A stretch of DNA of 64,000 bases, taken from assembly GCA_947378305.1 (NCBI GenBank), contig CANCJJ010000005.1, forward strand, positions 102,208-166,207, given 5' to 3'. The position numbers and the translations under genes were made by a program. The notes beneath the pieces were generated by a model that saw only the letters and a program-made list of their open reading frames with translations, had not been told where the DNA came from and did no database searches. This DNA is from Phenylobacterium aquaticum. GTDB taxonomy: Bacteria; Pseudomonadota; Alphaproteobacteria; Caulobacterales; Caulobacteraceae. Of the stretch, positions 27,759-35,849 are shown piece after piece. Every line of letters begins with the position of its first letter. Position 1 is the first letter of the stretch.

Positions 27759-29044
27759 CATCCAACTTCTGTCGCCTAGGGGTCGCCGGTCTCGGAACGG
27801 TTGGCGCGGGCCTGCTGAATTTCATTGCCGAACGCCCTGATTTTGCCCCCGCGGGTGGCCGCGTGGTGGTGACGGGAGTGTCTGCCCGGTCGCGCTCGCG
27901 TCCCAGGCCTGTCGATATTTCCAACCTGACCTGGTTTGACGATCCCGTAGCCCTGGCGACCTCACCTGAAACCGACGTTTATGTTGAGCTCATCGGGGGT
28001 GCCGATGGTACCGCCAAGGCGTCCGTCGAGGCGGCCTTGAAGGCCGGAAAGCCAGTTGTTACGGCGAACAAGGCTCTGATCGCTGAACACGGGGGTGATC
28101 TTGCGAGGCTCGCAGAGGCAAATGGGGTGCCGCTGTTGTTTGAAGCGGCCGTCATGGGGGGCGTGCCGGCAGTCAAGTTCATGCGCGAGGCTATGGTTGG
28201 CGACGATGTCCAGAGCCTGGCCGGGATCCTGAACGGCACCTGCAATTATATTCTGAGCGAAATGGAGACCACAGGGCGGGCCTTTGCCGATGTCTTGGCC
28301 GATGCCCAGCGGCTCGGCTATGCCGAGGCGGACCCCACGATGGACGTCGGTGGCTATGATGCCGCTCACAAGGTGACGATTTTGGCGGCCCTGGCCTTTG
28401 GCTATGCGCCAAATTTTAGCGCGGCTCAGGTTGAGGGTATTGATCAACTCGATCTGCTGGATATCAAGCTGGCCCATGATCTTGGCTATCGTGTGAAGCT
28501 GATTGCCTCGGCCAAGCTGGGCGCAGACGGAGTTCGGGTTCAGGTCCATCCTTCGCTGGTTCCTCTGGACCACCCCCTCGCTCAGGCGGGTGGTGCTCTG
28601 AATGCGCTCTTTGTCGAGAGCAAGCGGATTGGCCGGATTTTCCTGCAGGGGCCTGGTGCCGGTGCTGGCCCGACCGCTGCGGCGGTTGCCGCCGACATCG
28701 CCGATGTGATGACCGGGATGGTACGACCCGTTTTCCAGAAGCCCGCGGCCTCTCTGCAGCAATATGGAAGCGTCGATCCCTCAGATACCCTGGTTCGTGC
28801 CTATCTCCGCTTCATGGTCAAGGACGAGCCTGGCGTTATTGCAGCTGTGTCAGAATCTCTCGCGGAGGCGGGAGTCTCAATCGAGAGCTTCCTGCAGAAG
28901 CCCGCCGGCCAGACCGACGGGGTGCCAATTGTCATGACCACCCACAGTGTCGCGGAATCGGTCCTTGCCGCTGCGATTGATCAGATTGCGGGCCTGGCAA
29001 CAGTTCTTGATCGCCCAAGATTGTTACGCATCGCGCAAATTTAA
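27755..29044 (+). CDS. hom: homoserine dehydrogenase
   Basis: NAD(P)H reduction of aspartate semialdehyde to homoserine, leading to threonine and methionine. 429 residues: Rossmann domain GVAGLGTVGAGLLNF, catalytic segment TANKALIAEHG and GILNGTCNYILSEME, KxxD-type YRVKLIASAKLG, then a C-terminal ACT domain (VKDEPGVIAAVSESLAEAGVSIESFLQ) that usually gives threonine feedback inhibition. ATGA overlap with the aminotransferase. Confidence 0.97.
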   Translation: MTSNFCRLGVAGLGTVGAGLLNFIAERPDFAPAGGRVVVTGVSARSRSRPRPVDISNLTWFDDPVALATSPETDVYVELIGGADGTAKASVEAALKAGKPVVTANKALIAEHGGDLARLAEANGVPLLFEAAVMGGVPAVKFMREAMVGDDVQSLAGILNGTCNYILSEMETTGRAFADVLADAQRLGYAEADPTMDVGGYDAAHKVTILAALAFGYAPNFSAAQVEGIDQLDLLDIKLAHDLGYRVKLIASAKLGADGVRVQVHPSLVPLDHPLAQAGGALNALFVESKRIGRIFLQGPGAGAGPTAAAVAADIADVMTGMVRPVFQKPAASLQQYGSVDPSDTLVRAYLRFMVKDEPGVIAAVSESLAEAGVSIESFLQKPAGQTDGVPIVMTTHSVAESVLAAAIDQIAGLATVLDRPRLLRIAQI

Positions 29045-29094
29045 GAATCCGCGAATAATGGATCAAATCAGCCGTTTCGGCAGGAGATATTTGA

Positions 29095-30048
29095 ATGAGC
29101 TCTGAAACTCTGGATCGCGGTCTTGTTCTCGATGCCGTACGGGTCACCGAGATTGCCGCGATTGCCGCCTGGGCGCTGGTCGGCCACGGAGATGAAAAGG
29201 CTGCGGATCAGGCTGCCGTCGATGCCATGCGCACGGCGCTGAACGACCTCGATATCGACGGGGAAATTGTCATTGGGGAAGGGGAGCGAGATGAGGCTCC
29301 CATGCTCTACATCGGCGAGCGCGTCGGACGCGGCGGGCCGATCAAGATTGATATCGCGCTGGACCCTCTTGAGGGAACGACCCTGACCGCCAAGGCGATG
29401 GCGAATGCCCTGGCCGTCATGGCGTGGGCTCCGAAGGGAACCCTTCTGAATGCGCCGGACACCTATATGGACAAGATCGCCTGCGGTCCCGGCTATCCGG
29501 CTGGAATAATTGATTTGGACAAGTCGCCTGCGGACAACGTCCTGGCCCTTGCCAAGGCCAAGGGTGTTGACGCGAGCGAGATTACCGTCTGCGTCCTGGA
29601 CCGGCCGCGCCATGCTGAAATCATAGCGTCGGTGCGTTCTGTTGGTGCTCGGGTCAATTTGATCACCGATGGCGATGTTGCAGGGGTCATTCATACGACT
29701 GATCCCTCGACAGGCGTTGACCTCTATGTCGGCCAGGGTGGTGCCCCTGAGGGCGTTCTGGCCTGTGCCGCGCTGAAGTGCGTCGGCGGTCAGTTCCAGG
29801 GCCGCCTTGTCTTCCGGAACGCTGATGAAAAAGAGCGCGCAAGGCGCGTTGGCATCACTGACTTTGATAAGAAGTATGACCTGCACGAAATGGTTCGGGC
29901 CGATGCCATTTTCTCCGCCACCGGTGTCACCAACGGGGCTTTGCTTGACGGCGTTCGTCATGAAGACGGGCATGTGCATACCCACACCCTGGTCATGAAC
30001 TCGTCCACCCGCACGGTGCGTGAAGTGCGGATGATGCGTCCAATCTGA
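29095..30048 (+). CDS. glpX: class II fructose-1,6-bisphosphatase
   Basis: Hydrolyses fructose-1,6-bisphosphate (GlpX type also sedoheptulose bisphosphate) in gluconeogenesis. 317 residues: GEIVIGEGERDEAPMLYIGE and IALDPLEGTTLTAKAMANA carry the metal and phosphate ligands; TGVTNGALLDGV follows. 50 bases after hom, four bases before recJ, probably one transcript; the hom-glpX-recJ order is common in alphaproteobacteria. Confidence 0.96.
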   Translation: MSSETLDRGLVLDAVRVTEIAAIAAWALVGHGDEKAADQAAVDAMRTALNDLDIDGEIVIGEGERDEAPMLYIGERVGRGGPIKIDIALDPLEGTTLTAKAMANALAVMAWAPKGTLLNAPDTYMDKIACGPGYPAGIIDLDKSPADNVLALAKAKGVDASEITVCVLDRPRHAEIIASVRSVGARVNLITDGDVAGVIHTTDPSTGVDLYVGQGGAPEGVLACAALKCVGGQFQGRLVFRNADEKERARRVGITDFDKKYDLHEMVRADAIFSATGVTNGALLDGVRHEDGHVHTHTLVMNSSTRTVREVRMMRPI

Positions 30049-30052
30049 TCCC

Positions 30053-31855
30053 ATGTCAGGGGGCAGGGTCGAGCCGGGCTTTCTGGATATCACCTCGTCT
30101 GCCACATCCCGGCAATGGCGGGCCCGACCGGCTGACTCTGACTTGGTGCGCCATCACCAGCGGACCCTGGGGCTGGATGAACCCATGGCCCGGGCTCTCG
30201 CCTCTCGAGGCATAGCTGCTGAGTCGGGGCAGGATTATCTGAATCCCACGCTTCGGGCCCTCTTTCCCGATCCCTCGCGGTTCCAGGATATGGATCTTGC
30301 CGCTGAGATCCTGGTGAATGCCGTCGTCCAGAACCGACCCATGGCCGTCTTTGCGGACTATGATGTGGATGGGGCCTCTAGTGCGGCCCAGCTCGTGCGC
30401 TGGATGCGGTCAGCGGGGCGTGACCTTTCCATCTATGTCCCCGACAGGATTGCCGAGGGCTATGGCCCCAGCCCTGCGGCCTTCAGGCGTCTGCGCGACC
30501 AAGGGGCCGAACTGGTGATTACGGTAGATTGCGGTGCAGCAGCCCACGAGGCGATCGCCTATGCAGCGGAAATCGGCCTCCAAGTGGTGGTGATTGATCA
30601 CCATCTGATGCGGGCAGGCGAGCAGCCGGTCGCAGCGGCTCTGGTCAATCCAAACCGGCCCGATGACACCTCCGGACAAGGCGTACTCGCCGCGGCGGGG
30701 GTCACCTTTGTGCTCTTGGCGGCGCTCAACAGGGAAGCGCGAAAGCAGGGCTTGTTTGCCGAGGGACAGGAGCCCGATATCCGTCAATGGCTTGACCTTG
30801 CGGCCATGGGGGCCATTTGCGACGTGACCCAGCTGGTTGGGTTCAACCGGGCCCTGACGGCCCAGGGCCTGAAGATCATGTCCGGCTGGCGAAATCCTGG
30901 GCTGAAGGCCCTGCTTGAAGTTGCAAAATCTCAGGGTCCAGCGACGAGTTTTCATGCGGGTTTTGTTTTGGGTCCGCGGATCAATGCCGGCGGACGGATT
31001 GGGCGCGCCGACCTGGGGGCTCGTCTGTTGTCTACCGATGATCCAGACGAAGCGGCCCAGCTGGCGGCTGAACTCGATGTCCTGAACGCATCTCGAAAGG
31101 ATGTAGAACGCGAGGTCCTTGAAGAGGCCGTGCGTATCATTGAGCGCGAGAGCAATCAGCTTGAGGCACCCGTGCTGCTGGTCGCGGCGGACGACTGGCA
31201 CCCTGGAGTCATTGGAATCGTCGCCGGTCGGTTACGCGAGCGCTACCGCAAGCCTGTCGTCGTGGTGGGCATTGATCGTGCTGCAGATATTGGCAAGGGG
31301 TCCGGTCGTTCCCAGCCTGGTGTCAATCTAGGGGCTGCGGTTCAGGCGGCCTATGACGAGGGGCTGCTGGTTGCGGGCGGCGGACATGCCATGGCGGCCG
31401 GGCTGAGTGTAAAACCGGCCATGATCCCCGATCTGAGGGCCTTCCTTTGCGAGAAATTGGCGGATGAGCGTGAAGTAGCGCTGACGGAAGACTGGCTCGA
31501 TATCGATGCGCTTATAACCACAGCAGGTGCCGATCGCGGTCTTTTGGAGTCCTTCCAGCGGATGGCCCCCTTTGGTCCTGGCAATCCGGAGCCAGTTTTT
31601 GCCGTGGCAAGCGCGAGGATTGAGCGGCCCATGCCCCTGAAGGGGGGGCATATCCGGGTTACCCTGGTTGATCACTCGGGGGGCAAGCTCAAGGCGGTCG
31701 CCTGGCGGTCAGAGGATACTCCGCTAGGTAGGGCGCTCCTTGGCGGGCAGGCGGCCTTGCACGTGGTTGGCCGATTGCGTGCCGATGATTGGCAGGGACG
31801 TCAGGGGGTGGAGCTTGAGATCGAAGATGTAGCGGACCCAAGGCGCCTTGGATGA
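30053..31855 (+). CDS. recJ: single-stranded-DNA-specific exonuclease RecJ
   Basis: 5'-3' ssDNA exonuclease acting in RecF-pathway recombination and mismatch repair. 600 residues, a little longer than E. coli RecJ. DHH phosphoesterase motifs: FADYDVDGASSAAQLVR, ITVDCGAAAHEA, VVIDHHLM (near residue 182), GRINAGGR-like GPRINAGGRIG, and the DHHA1 motif VAGGGHAMAAGLSV. A C-terminal OB fold follows. Confidence 0.97.
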   Translation: MSGGRVEPGFLDITSSATSRQWRARPADSDLVRHHQRTLGLDEPMARALASRGIAAESGQDYLNPTLRALFPDPSRFQDMDLAAEILVNAVVQNRPMAVFADYDVDGASSAAQLVRWMRSAGRDLSIYVPDRIAEGYGPSPAAFRRLRDQGAELVITVDCGAAAHEAIAYAAEIGLQVVVIDHHLMRAGEQPVAAALVNPNRPDDTSGQGVLAAAGVTFVLLAALNREARKQGLFAEGQEPDIRQWLDLAAMGAICDVTQLVGFNRALTAQGLKIMSGWRNPGLKALLEVAKSQGPATSFHAGFVLGPRINAGGRIGRADLGARLLSTDDPDEAAQLAAELDVLNASRKDVEREVLEEAVRIIERESNQLEAPVLLVAADDWHPGVIGIVAGRLRERYRKPVVVVGIDRAADIGKGSGRSQPGVNLGAAVQAAYDEGLLVAGGGHAMAAGLSVKPAMIPDLRAFLCEKLADEREVALTEDWLDIDALITTAGADRGLLESFQRMAPFGPGNPEPVFAVASARIERPMPLKGGHIRVTLVDHSGGKLKAVAWRSEDTPLGRALLGGQAALHVVGRLRADDWQGRQGVELEIEDVADPRRLG

Positions 31856-31899
31856 GGCTCTGTGTCAGCCCCTTGGAGAAAAAGGATGAGCGGCGCGAC

Positions 31900-31928
31900 T
31901 TGCACGCTCTAAGGAACGCAGATATAGA
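31900..31928 (+). promoter_or_regulatory. tRNA-Glu promoter
   Basis: TTGCAC, exactly 17 bases, TATAGA. The -10 box ends 18 bases before the mature tRNA, which fits a short 5' leader removed by RNase P. Confidence 0.55.
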
Positions 31929-31946
31929 CGCCGCTCTCGTGACTGT

Positions 31947-32021
31947 GGTCCCTTCGTCTATCGGTTAGGACGCCAGGTTTTCAACCTGGAGAGAGGGGTT
32001 CGACTCCCCTAGGGACTACCA
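31947..32021 (+). tRNA. tRNA-Glu(TTC)
   Basis: 75 bases with encoded CCA. Acceptor stem GGTCCCT/AGGGACT (G-U at the first pair), D-arm GTCTATCGGTTAGGAC, anticodon stem CAGGT/ACCTG around TTTTCAA (anticodon TTC), T-arm GAGGGGTTCGACTCCCC. Discriminator A. Confidence 0.96.
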
Positions 32022-32105
32022 ACGAGATCTGATTGTTCGCCTTTTGTGTCGAAAATCGCAACTAATTTCAGTTTCATTCAATGCAACCATTGACGGATTG
32101 TGCGT

Positions 32106-32159
32106 TAGGATAGCAAGTTGAGACTTATCCCAGATACCTTGGGATAGGTTGCTGTCCTA
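32106..32159 (+). promoter_or_regulatory. structured 5' leader of the double cold-shock gene
   Basis: Two stacked helices: TAGGATAGCAA (32106-32116) pairs with TTGCTGTCCTA (32149-32159), 11 bp with one G-U; inside it CTTATCCCA (32124-32132) pairs with TGGGATAGG (32140-32148), 9 bp with one G-U, loop GATACCT. The only interruption is a seven-base bulge (32117-32123). The ribosome site AGAGGG starts three bases after the stem, 10 bases before the start codon. Cold-shock mRNAs often use such leaders as thermosensors; that role is inferred. Confidence 0.6.
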
Positions 32160-32171
32160 TCAGAGGGTCAG

Positions 32172-32753
32172 ATGTCGGGTTTTGCGTTCGAGGGCCTAGG
32201 TTCCGACGGACCGGGCTTAAAAATAACGGGTCGGATCAAATGGTTCGACGCTGGAAAAGGCTTTGGGTTCATTGTCCCCGACAATCCGGAGCAGACCGAT
32301 CGCTCGGATGTCCTGCTTCATGTCACGACCTTGCGTGGGATCGGGCATGAGATCGTCCCGGATGGGGCCTTTATTGCCTGCGAAGTCATGCGTCGCCCCA
32401 AGGGGTGGCAGGTCGTGAATATCCTTCAGATTGACGAGAGTTTGGCCGCGCGGCCATCTGGTTGGTCGGCGGATGGACAGGACGAATTCAGGGGGCAAAA
32501 CACGGATCAAGAGCGCCAGTCAATCCGTTCAGGTGGAGACTTTGAGCCCGCTACAGTGAAGTGGTTCAATCGAACCAAGGGATATGGTTTTGTTGTTCGT
32601 CCCCGGGAGGCCGGAGATATTTTTGTGCATATCGAGACCTTGCGCCGGGCTGGCCTGGAAGACCTTGAGCCAGGGCAGGCAATAGGGGTTCGGTTTGACA
32701 ATGGACCCAAGGGCCTTGTGGTGGCGGAAGTCGAACCAGAAACCTACGAATAG
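32172..32753 (+). CDS. double cold-shock-domain protein
   Basis: 193 residues with two cold-shock domains. First: [21 protein letters not shown]...[13 protein letters not shown] (residues ~18-90); second: [35 protein letters not shown] (residues ~125-190), each with RNP1 (KGFGF, KGYGF) and RNP2 (VLLHV, IFVHI). The linker is polar. Two-domain CSPs of this size are typical of Caulobacterales (CspC/CspD type), where they act in stationary phase or cold as RNA chaperones. The N-terminal domain is the more divergent. 150 bases after tRNA-Glu. Confidence 0.93.
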   Translation: MSGFAFEGLGSDGPGLKITGRIKWFDAGKGFGFIVPDNPEQTDRSDVLLHVTTLRGIGHEIVPDGAFIACEVMRRPKGWQVVNILQIDESLAARPSGWSADGQDEFRGQNTDQERQSIRSGGDFEPATVKWFNRTKGYGFVVRPREAGDIFVHIETLRRAGLEDLEPGQAIGVRFDNGPKGLVVAEVEPETYE

Positions 32754-32847
32754 GGTGCTTTGAGCGCGGCTGAACCCGGGCTATCTATTGGGCTAGGTTC
32801 TGACTGGGGATGTCAGGCCCAGGATCTGGTCGCATGGGAGCCCCTAT

Positions 32848-33360
32848 ATGAAGTTTAACCTGCCCAAGGCGCATATTGGACCGCTCCTGGCTGCACTAAT
32901 GATCATTGCGCCGGGCGTTCATGCGGAAATACCCCGTCAACCGGAAAGCACCTGCAAGGGGCAGCCAGAACTGGCTCCATTGCAGCCCCTCGTCCTGAAG
33001 ACTCAAAAGGGCGATTTCAGGTTCAAGGTCGAATTGGCAGACAGCGAGACCGAGCGAAACTTCGGCCTGATGTGCAGGCGGAGTCTGGCACCAGACAAGG
33101 GTATGCTGTTTGATTTTGGCGCTCCGCGCCCTGATGCGGCCTTCTGGATGCGCAATACCCTCATTCCCCTGGATATCATCTATGTCAGGCCAAATGGCAC
33201 GGTGCTCTCGATTGCCCGTAATGCCCGGCCTCATGATGAGACTCCCTTGCCAGCTGGCGGACCGGTTCAGTGGGTGCTTGAGGTGGCCGCGGGGCGTGCT
33301 GGCGAGATGGGCGTCCTGCCAGGGGACCGCATGATCTCTCCGATCATCAAGCCACATTAA
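32848..33360 (+). CDS. DUF192 exported protein
   Basis: 170 residues. N-terminal signal peptide to about residue 26 (AALMIIAPGVHA). The DUF192 core follows: FKVELADSETERNFGLMCRRSLAPDKGMLFDF, FWMRNTLIPLDIIYVRPNGTVLSIARNARPHDETP and the closing VLEVAAGRAGEMGVLPGDRM. Widespread small beta-barrel domain of unknown function, often next to cold-shock genes in alphaproteobacteria, as here (94 bases downstream). Confidence 0.9.
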   Translation: MKFNLPKAHIGPLLAALMIIAPGVHAEIPRQPESTCKGQPELAPLQPLVLKTQKGDFRFKVELADSETERNFGLMCRRSLAPDKGMLFDFGAPRPDAAFWMRNTLIPLDIIYVRPNGTVLSIARNARPHDETPLPAGGPVQWVLEVAAGRAGEMGVLPGDRMISPIIKPH

Positions 33361-33364
33361 GTCC

Positions 33365-33793
33365 ATGTCTGAATCTCAAATTCCTACCCCGCCGGAGGGA
33401 TTCGTCCTGTCTGAGGGGCGAGGCCCCTTTACCAGCCATAATGGCCCCTATTTTCACCGGAAAACCCCAAGCAAGCTGTCTGAACAGGCCTTTTTTGCGC
33501 TTCCACGACACGCCAATGGGATGGGGCTGGTCCATGGCGGCATGCTGAGTGCCTTTATGGACGGGCTGCTAGCCCACGCGGTCTATCGGGAGACGCGCAA
33601 GACGGCAGTGACCATTCATCTATCGATCGACTTTCTGCACATGGCACGGGTCGGTGAATGGGTAATCGGCGAGAGCCGGGTCACCCGTGCAACCCGGGAT
33701 GTCGCCTTCGTCGAGGGGCGTGCCTATGTGGGTGGCCATGATGTCATTCGGGCATCGGGAGTCTTCAAACTGATGCAGCGTCGGGCCGAATAG
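33365..33793 (+). CDS. PaaI-family (hotdog fold) thioesterase
   Basis: 142 residues. The hotdog core is seen in [25 protein letters not shown], whose HGGxxxAFxD part contains the catalytic Asp position, and in [18 protein letters not shown] with later [10 protein letters not shown]. Probably hydrolyses an acyl- or aryl-CoA; substrate unknown. It starts four bases after the DUF192 stop. Confidence 0.88.
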   Translation: MSESQIPTPPEGFVLSEGRGPFTSHNGPYFHRKTPSKLSEQAFFALPRHANGMGLVHGGMLSAFMDGLLAHAVYRETRKTAVTIHLSIDFLHMARVGEWVIGESRVTRATRDVAFVEGRAYVGGHDVIRASGVFKLMQRRAE

Positions 33794-33863
33794 GGTGATT
33801 TTGATCTTGAGTGATTGCAGCCCCGGGCAAAGAGCTATATCGCGGGCCTCCGTTGGCAAACGT

Positions 33864-33940
33864 CGGGGCGTAGCGCAGCCTGGTAGCGCATCTGCTTTGG
33901 GAGCAGAGGGTCGCAAGTTCGAATCTTGCCGCCCCGACCA
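33864..33940 (+). tRNA. tRNA-Pro(TGG)
   Basis: 77 bases with encoded CCA. Acceptor stem CGGGGCG/CGCCCCG, anticodon stem TCTGC/GCAGA around TTTGGGA (anticodon TGG), T-arm with AGTTCGAATC. Its first half is nearly identical to tRNA-Pro(GGG) at 18992. A GCTATAT box at 33834 may be its -10 element. Confidence 0.97.
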
Positions 33941-33973
33941 ACGCCAATTTGTTTAAGGGGTTCGAGGTTCAGC

Positions 33974-34279
33974 ATGCTCGCGCGCATCTATCGCCCATCC
34001 AAGACGGCCATGCAGTCGGGTCGGGCCAAGTCACAAGACTGGCTCCTTGAGTTCGAGCCGGCTTCGGCGAGAAAGTCTGACCCTCTCATGGGCTGGACGC
34101 AGACGACGGACACCCAGGGCCAGGTTCGGCTCTCTTTTCCCACGAGCGAAGACGCTATTGCCTACGCCCAAAAGCATGGGATTGCCTTCCAGCTGTCTGC
34201 GGAAAAAACGACCAAGCCGATTCTGAAAGCCTATGCGGACAACTTCGCCAGTGGTCGCAAGCAGCCCTGGACCCATTGA
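33974..34279 (+). CDS. NDUFS4-like complex I accessory subunit (ETC complex I subunit family)
   Basis: 101 residues of the family that includes mitochondrial NDUFS4, an accessory subunit of NADH:ubiquinone oxidoreductase found in alphaproteobacteria. Typical pieces: ARIYRPSKTAMQSGRA, WLLEFEPASARKSDPLMGWTQTTDT, VRLSFPTSEDAIAYAQKHGI and the basic tail. GAGG lies eight bases before the ATG. The gene is squeezed between tRNA-Pro (33 bases upstream) and tRNA-Arg (8 bases downstream). Confidence 0.93.
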   Translation: MLARIYRPSKTAMQSGRAKSQDWLLEFEPASARKSDPLMGWTQTTDTQGQVRLSFPTSEDAIAYAQKHGIAFQLSAEKTTKPILKAYADNFASGRKQPWTH

Positions 34280-34287
34280 GTTCCCAG

Positions 34288-34364
34288 GTGCCCGTAGCTC
34301 AACCGGATAGAGCATCCGCCTTCTAAGCGGACGGTTGCAGGTTCGAGTCCTGCCGGGCACGCCA
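34288..34364 (+). tRNA. tRNA-Arg(TCT)
   Basis: 77 bases with encoded CCA. Acceptor stem GTGCCCG/CGGGCAC, D-arm with AGCTCAACCGGATAGAGC, anticodon stem TCCGC/GCGGA around CTTCTAA (anticodon TCT), T-arm with GGTTCGAGTCC. Discriminator G. It begins eight bases after the complex I gene, so there is no room for its own promoter outside that gene. Confidence 0.97.
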
Positions 34365-34389
34365 TAGCCGGACCAGGCAGGACGACCTT

Positions 34390-35796
34390 TTACGCCTTCG
34401 CCATGTTGATGACATGCAACTGGGTAAACTCGCTCAGGCCCTCTTCGCCCAATTCGGTACCGATGCCGGAAAGCTTCGATCCGCCGAAGGGGATATTCGG
34501 AGCAAGTTCGGCGTGCTTGTTAATCCACACCGTCCCGGTGTCCATGCGTCCGGCCAGGTCCAGGGCGCGATCCAGGTCACTTGTCCAGACCGATCCCCCC
34601 AGTCCGTATTCCGACGCATTGGCGCGACGCAGGGCATCTTCGCCGTCCTTGATCTTGATAACGGGCAGGACGGGACCAAACTGCTCTTCGTCGACCAAGC
34701 GGGTGCCGTCATCAATATCGCGGACAATGGTTGGACGGATGAAATAGCCCTTTTCGCCGATGCGGGCACCGCCCGCTATGACCTTGCCATGGCTCTTGGC
34801 ATCTTCGATCAGGCCCAGAACTTTTTCAAACTGGGTCTTGTTCTGCAGCGGGCCCATTGTTACCCCCTGCTGTAGGCCATCACCGACCACTGCGGCATTC
34901 GCCAGAATCGCGAGCTCGTCGCAGACCGCGTCGTAAATGCTCTCATGGACATAGGCCCGCTTGATGGCGATGCAGACCTGACCGGCGTTCTGGAAGGCCC
35001 CGTTATAAATCTTCGGCGCGACAGTTTTGGGATCGGCACCATCCAGGACGATGGCGGCGTCATTGCCGCCCAGCTCCAGAGTAATGCGCTTGAGGGCCTC
35101 TGCGGCCCCGGCCATGACCTTCTTGCCCGTCTCTGTGGACCCTGTGAAGGAAACCTTGCGAATGCCCGGATGAGCCGTGATGGCGGCCCCCAGGTCGTTT
35201 GCGTCTGCAATGACATTCAAGACGCCCGGGGGAAGTATGTCCTTGACCAGCTCGCCAATACGCAGGGTCGTGAGGGGCGTCGTCGCCGCGGGCTTCAGGA
35301 TGACGGTATTGCCGCTTAGCAAGGCCGCCGGAACCTTGAAGGCCATCAGAATGACAGGGAAGTTCCAGGGCACGATGGCCGCGACTACGCCCAAGGGGCG
35401 GCGGCGGGAAATGACCTTGCGGGCCTCTGAATCCTCAATGACCTTGTCGGGCAGACTAAGTGTGGAAAAGTAACGGAAGAAGGCGGCAGCGCCGTAGATT
35501 TCCCCCATGGCATCCTGCAGGGGCTTGCCCTGCTCCTGGGTCAGGAGCCTTGCGAGATTTTGGCCATCTGCCTCAATGGCATCGGCCATGCCCAGAAGGG
35601 CCTTGCGGCGATCCTCGACCGGCACGGAGCTCCAGGCCGGAAAGGCGCGCTGAGCTGCGGCGACGGCCTGATCCAGCTGGGCATGGGAGGCATGGGGGCA
35701 CATGGCCACCAGATCTTCCGTAGACGGGTTGAGAACCTTTTGGCTCGAGGCCCCATCCACCAGTTGTCCATCGATAAGCAGTTTAAAGGGACCCAT
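34390..35796 (-). CDS. NAD(P)-dependent aldehyde dehydrogenase
   Basis: Oxidises an aldehyde to the acid. 468 residues. Motifs: IVPWNFPVILMAFKVPAALLSGN (cofactor site), catalytic Glu in LELGGNDAAIV (near 241), catalytic Cys in AFQNAGQVCIAIKR (near 273), and EEQFGPVLPVIK. The ATG at 35796 is preceded by GGAGG at ideal spacing; an upstream frame reaches 35853. Last gene of the minus-strand block; 53 bases after metC. Substrate not evident; it is not the CoA-acylating methylmalonate semialdehyde enzyme. Confidence 0.93.
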   Translation of the reverse strand: MGPFKLLIDGQLVDGASSQKVLNPSTEDLVAMCPHASHAQLDQAVAAAQRAFPAWSSVPVEDRRKALLGMADAIEADGQNLARLLTQEQGKPLQDAMGEIYGAAAFFRYFSTLSLPDKVIEDSEARKVISRRRPLGVVAAIVPWNFPVILMAFKVPAALLSGNTVILKPAATTPLTTLRIGELVKDILPPGVLNVIADANDLGAAITAHPGIRKVSFTGSTETGKKVMAGAAEALKRITLELGGNDAAIVLDGADPKTVAPKIYNGAFQNAGQVCIAIKRAYVHESIYDAVCDELAILANAAVVGDGLQQGVTMGPLQNKTQFEKVLGLIEDAKSHGKVIAGGARIGEKGYFIRPTIVRDIDDGTRLVDEEQFGPVLPVIKIKDGEDALRRANASEYGLGGSVWTSDLDRALDLAGRMDTGTVWINKHAELAPNIPFGGSKLSGIGTELGEEGLSEFTQLHVINMAKA

Positions 35797-35849
35797 TTTT
35801 TCCTCCGTCGTTTGTTTGGCTGGATAGTGCGCTTCGGCACCAGGAGAGA

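Noticed and set aside
32090..32111. TTGACG with TAGGAT as promoter of the cold-shock gene
   Set aside because: Spacing of ten bases does not fit a sigma-70 promoter, and the second box overlaps the leader stem.
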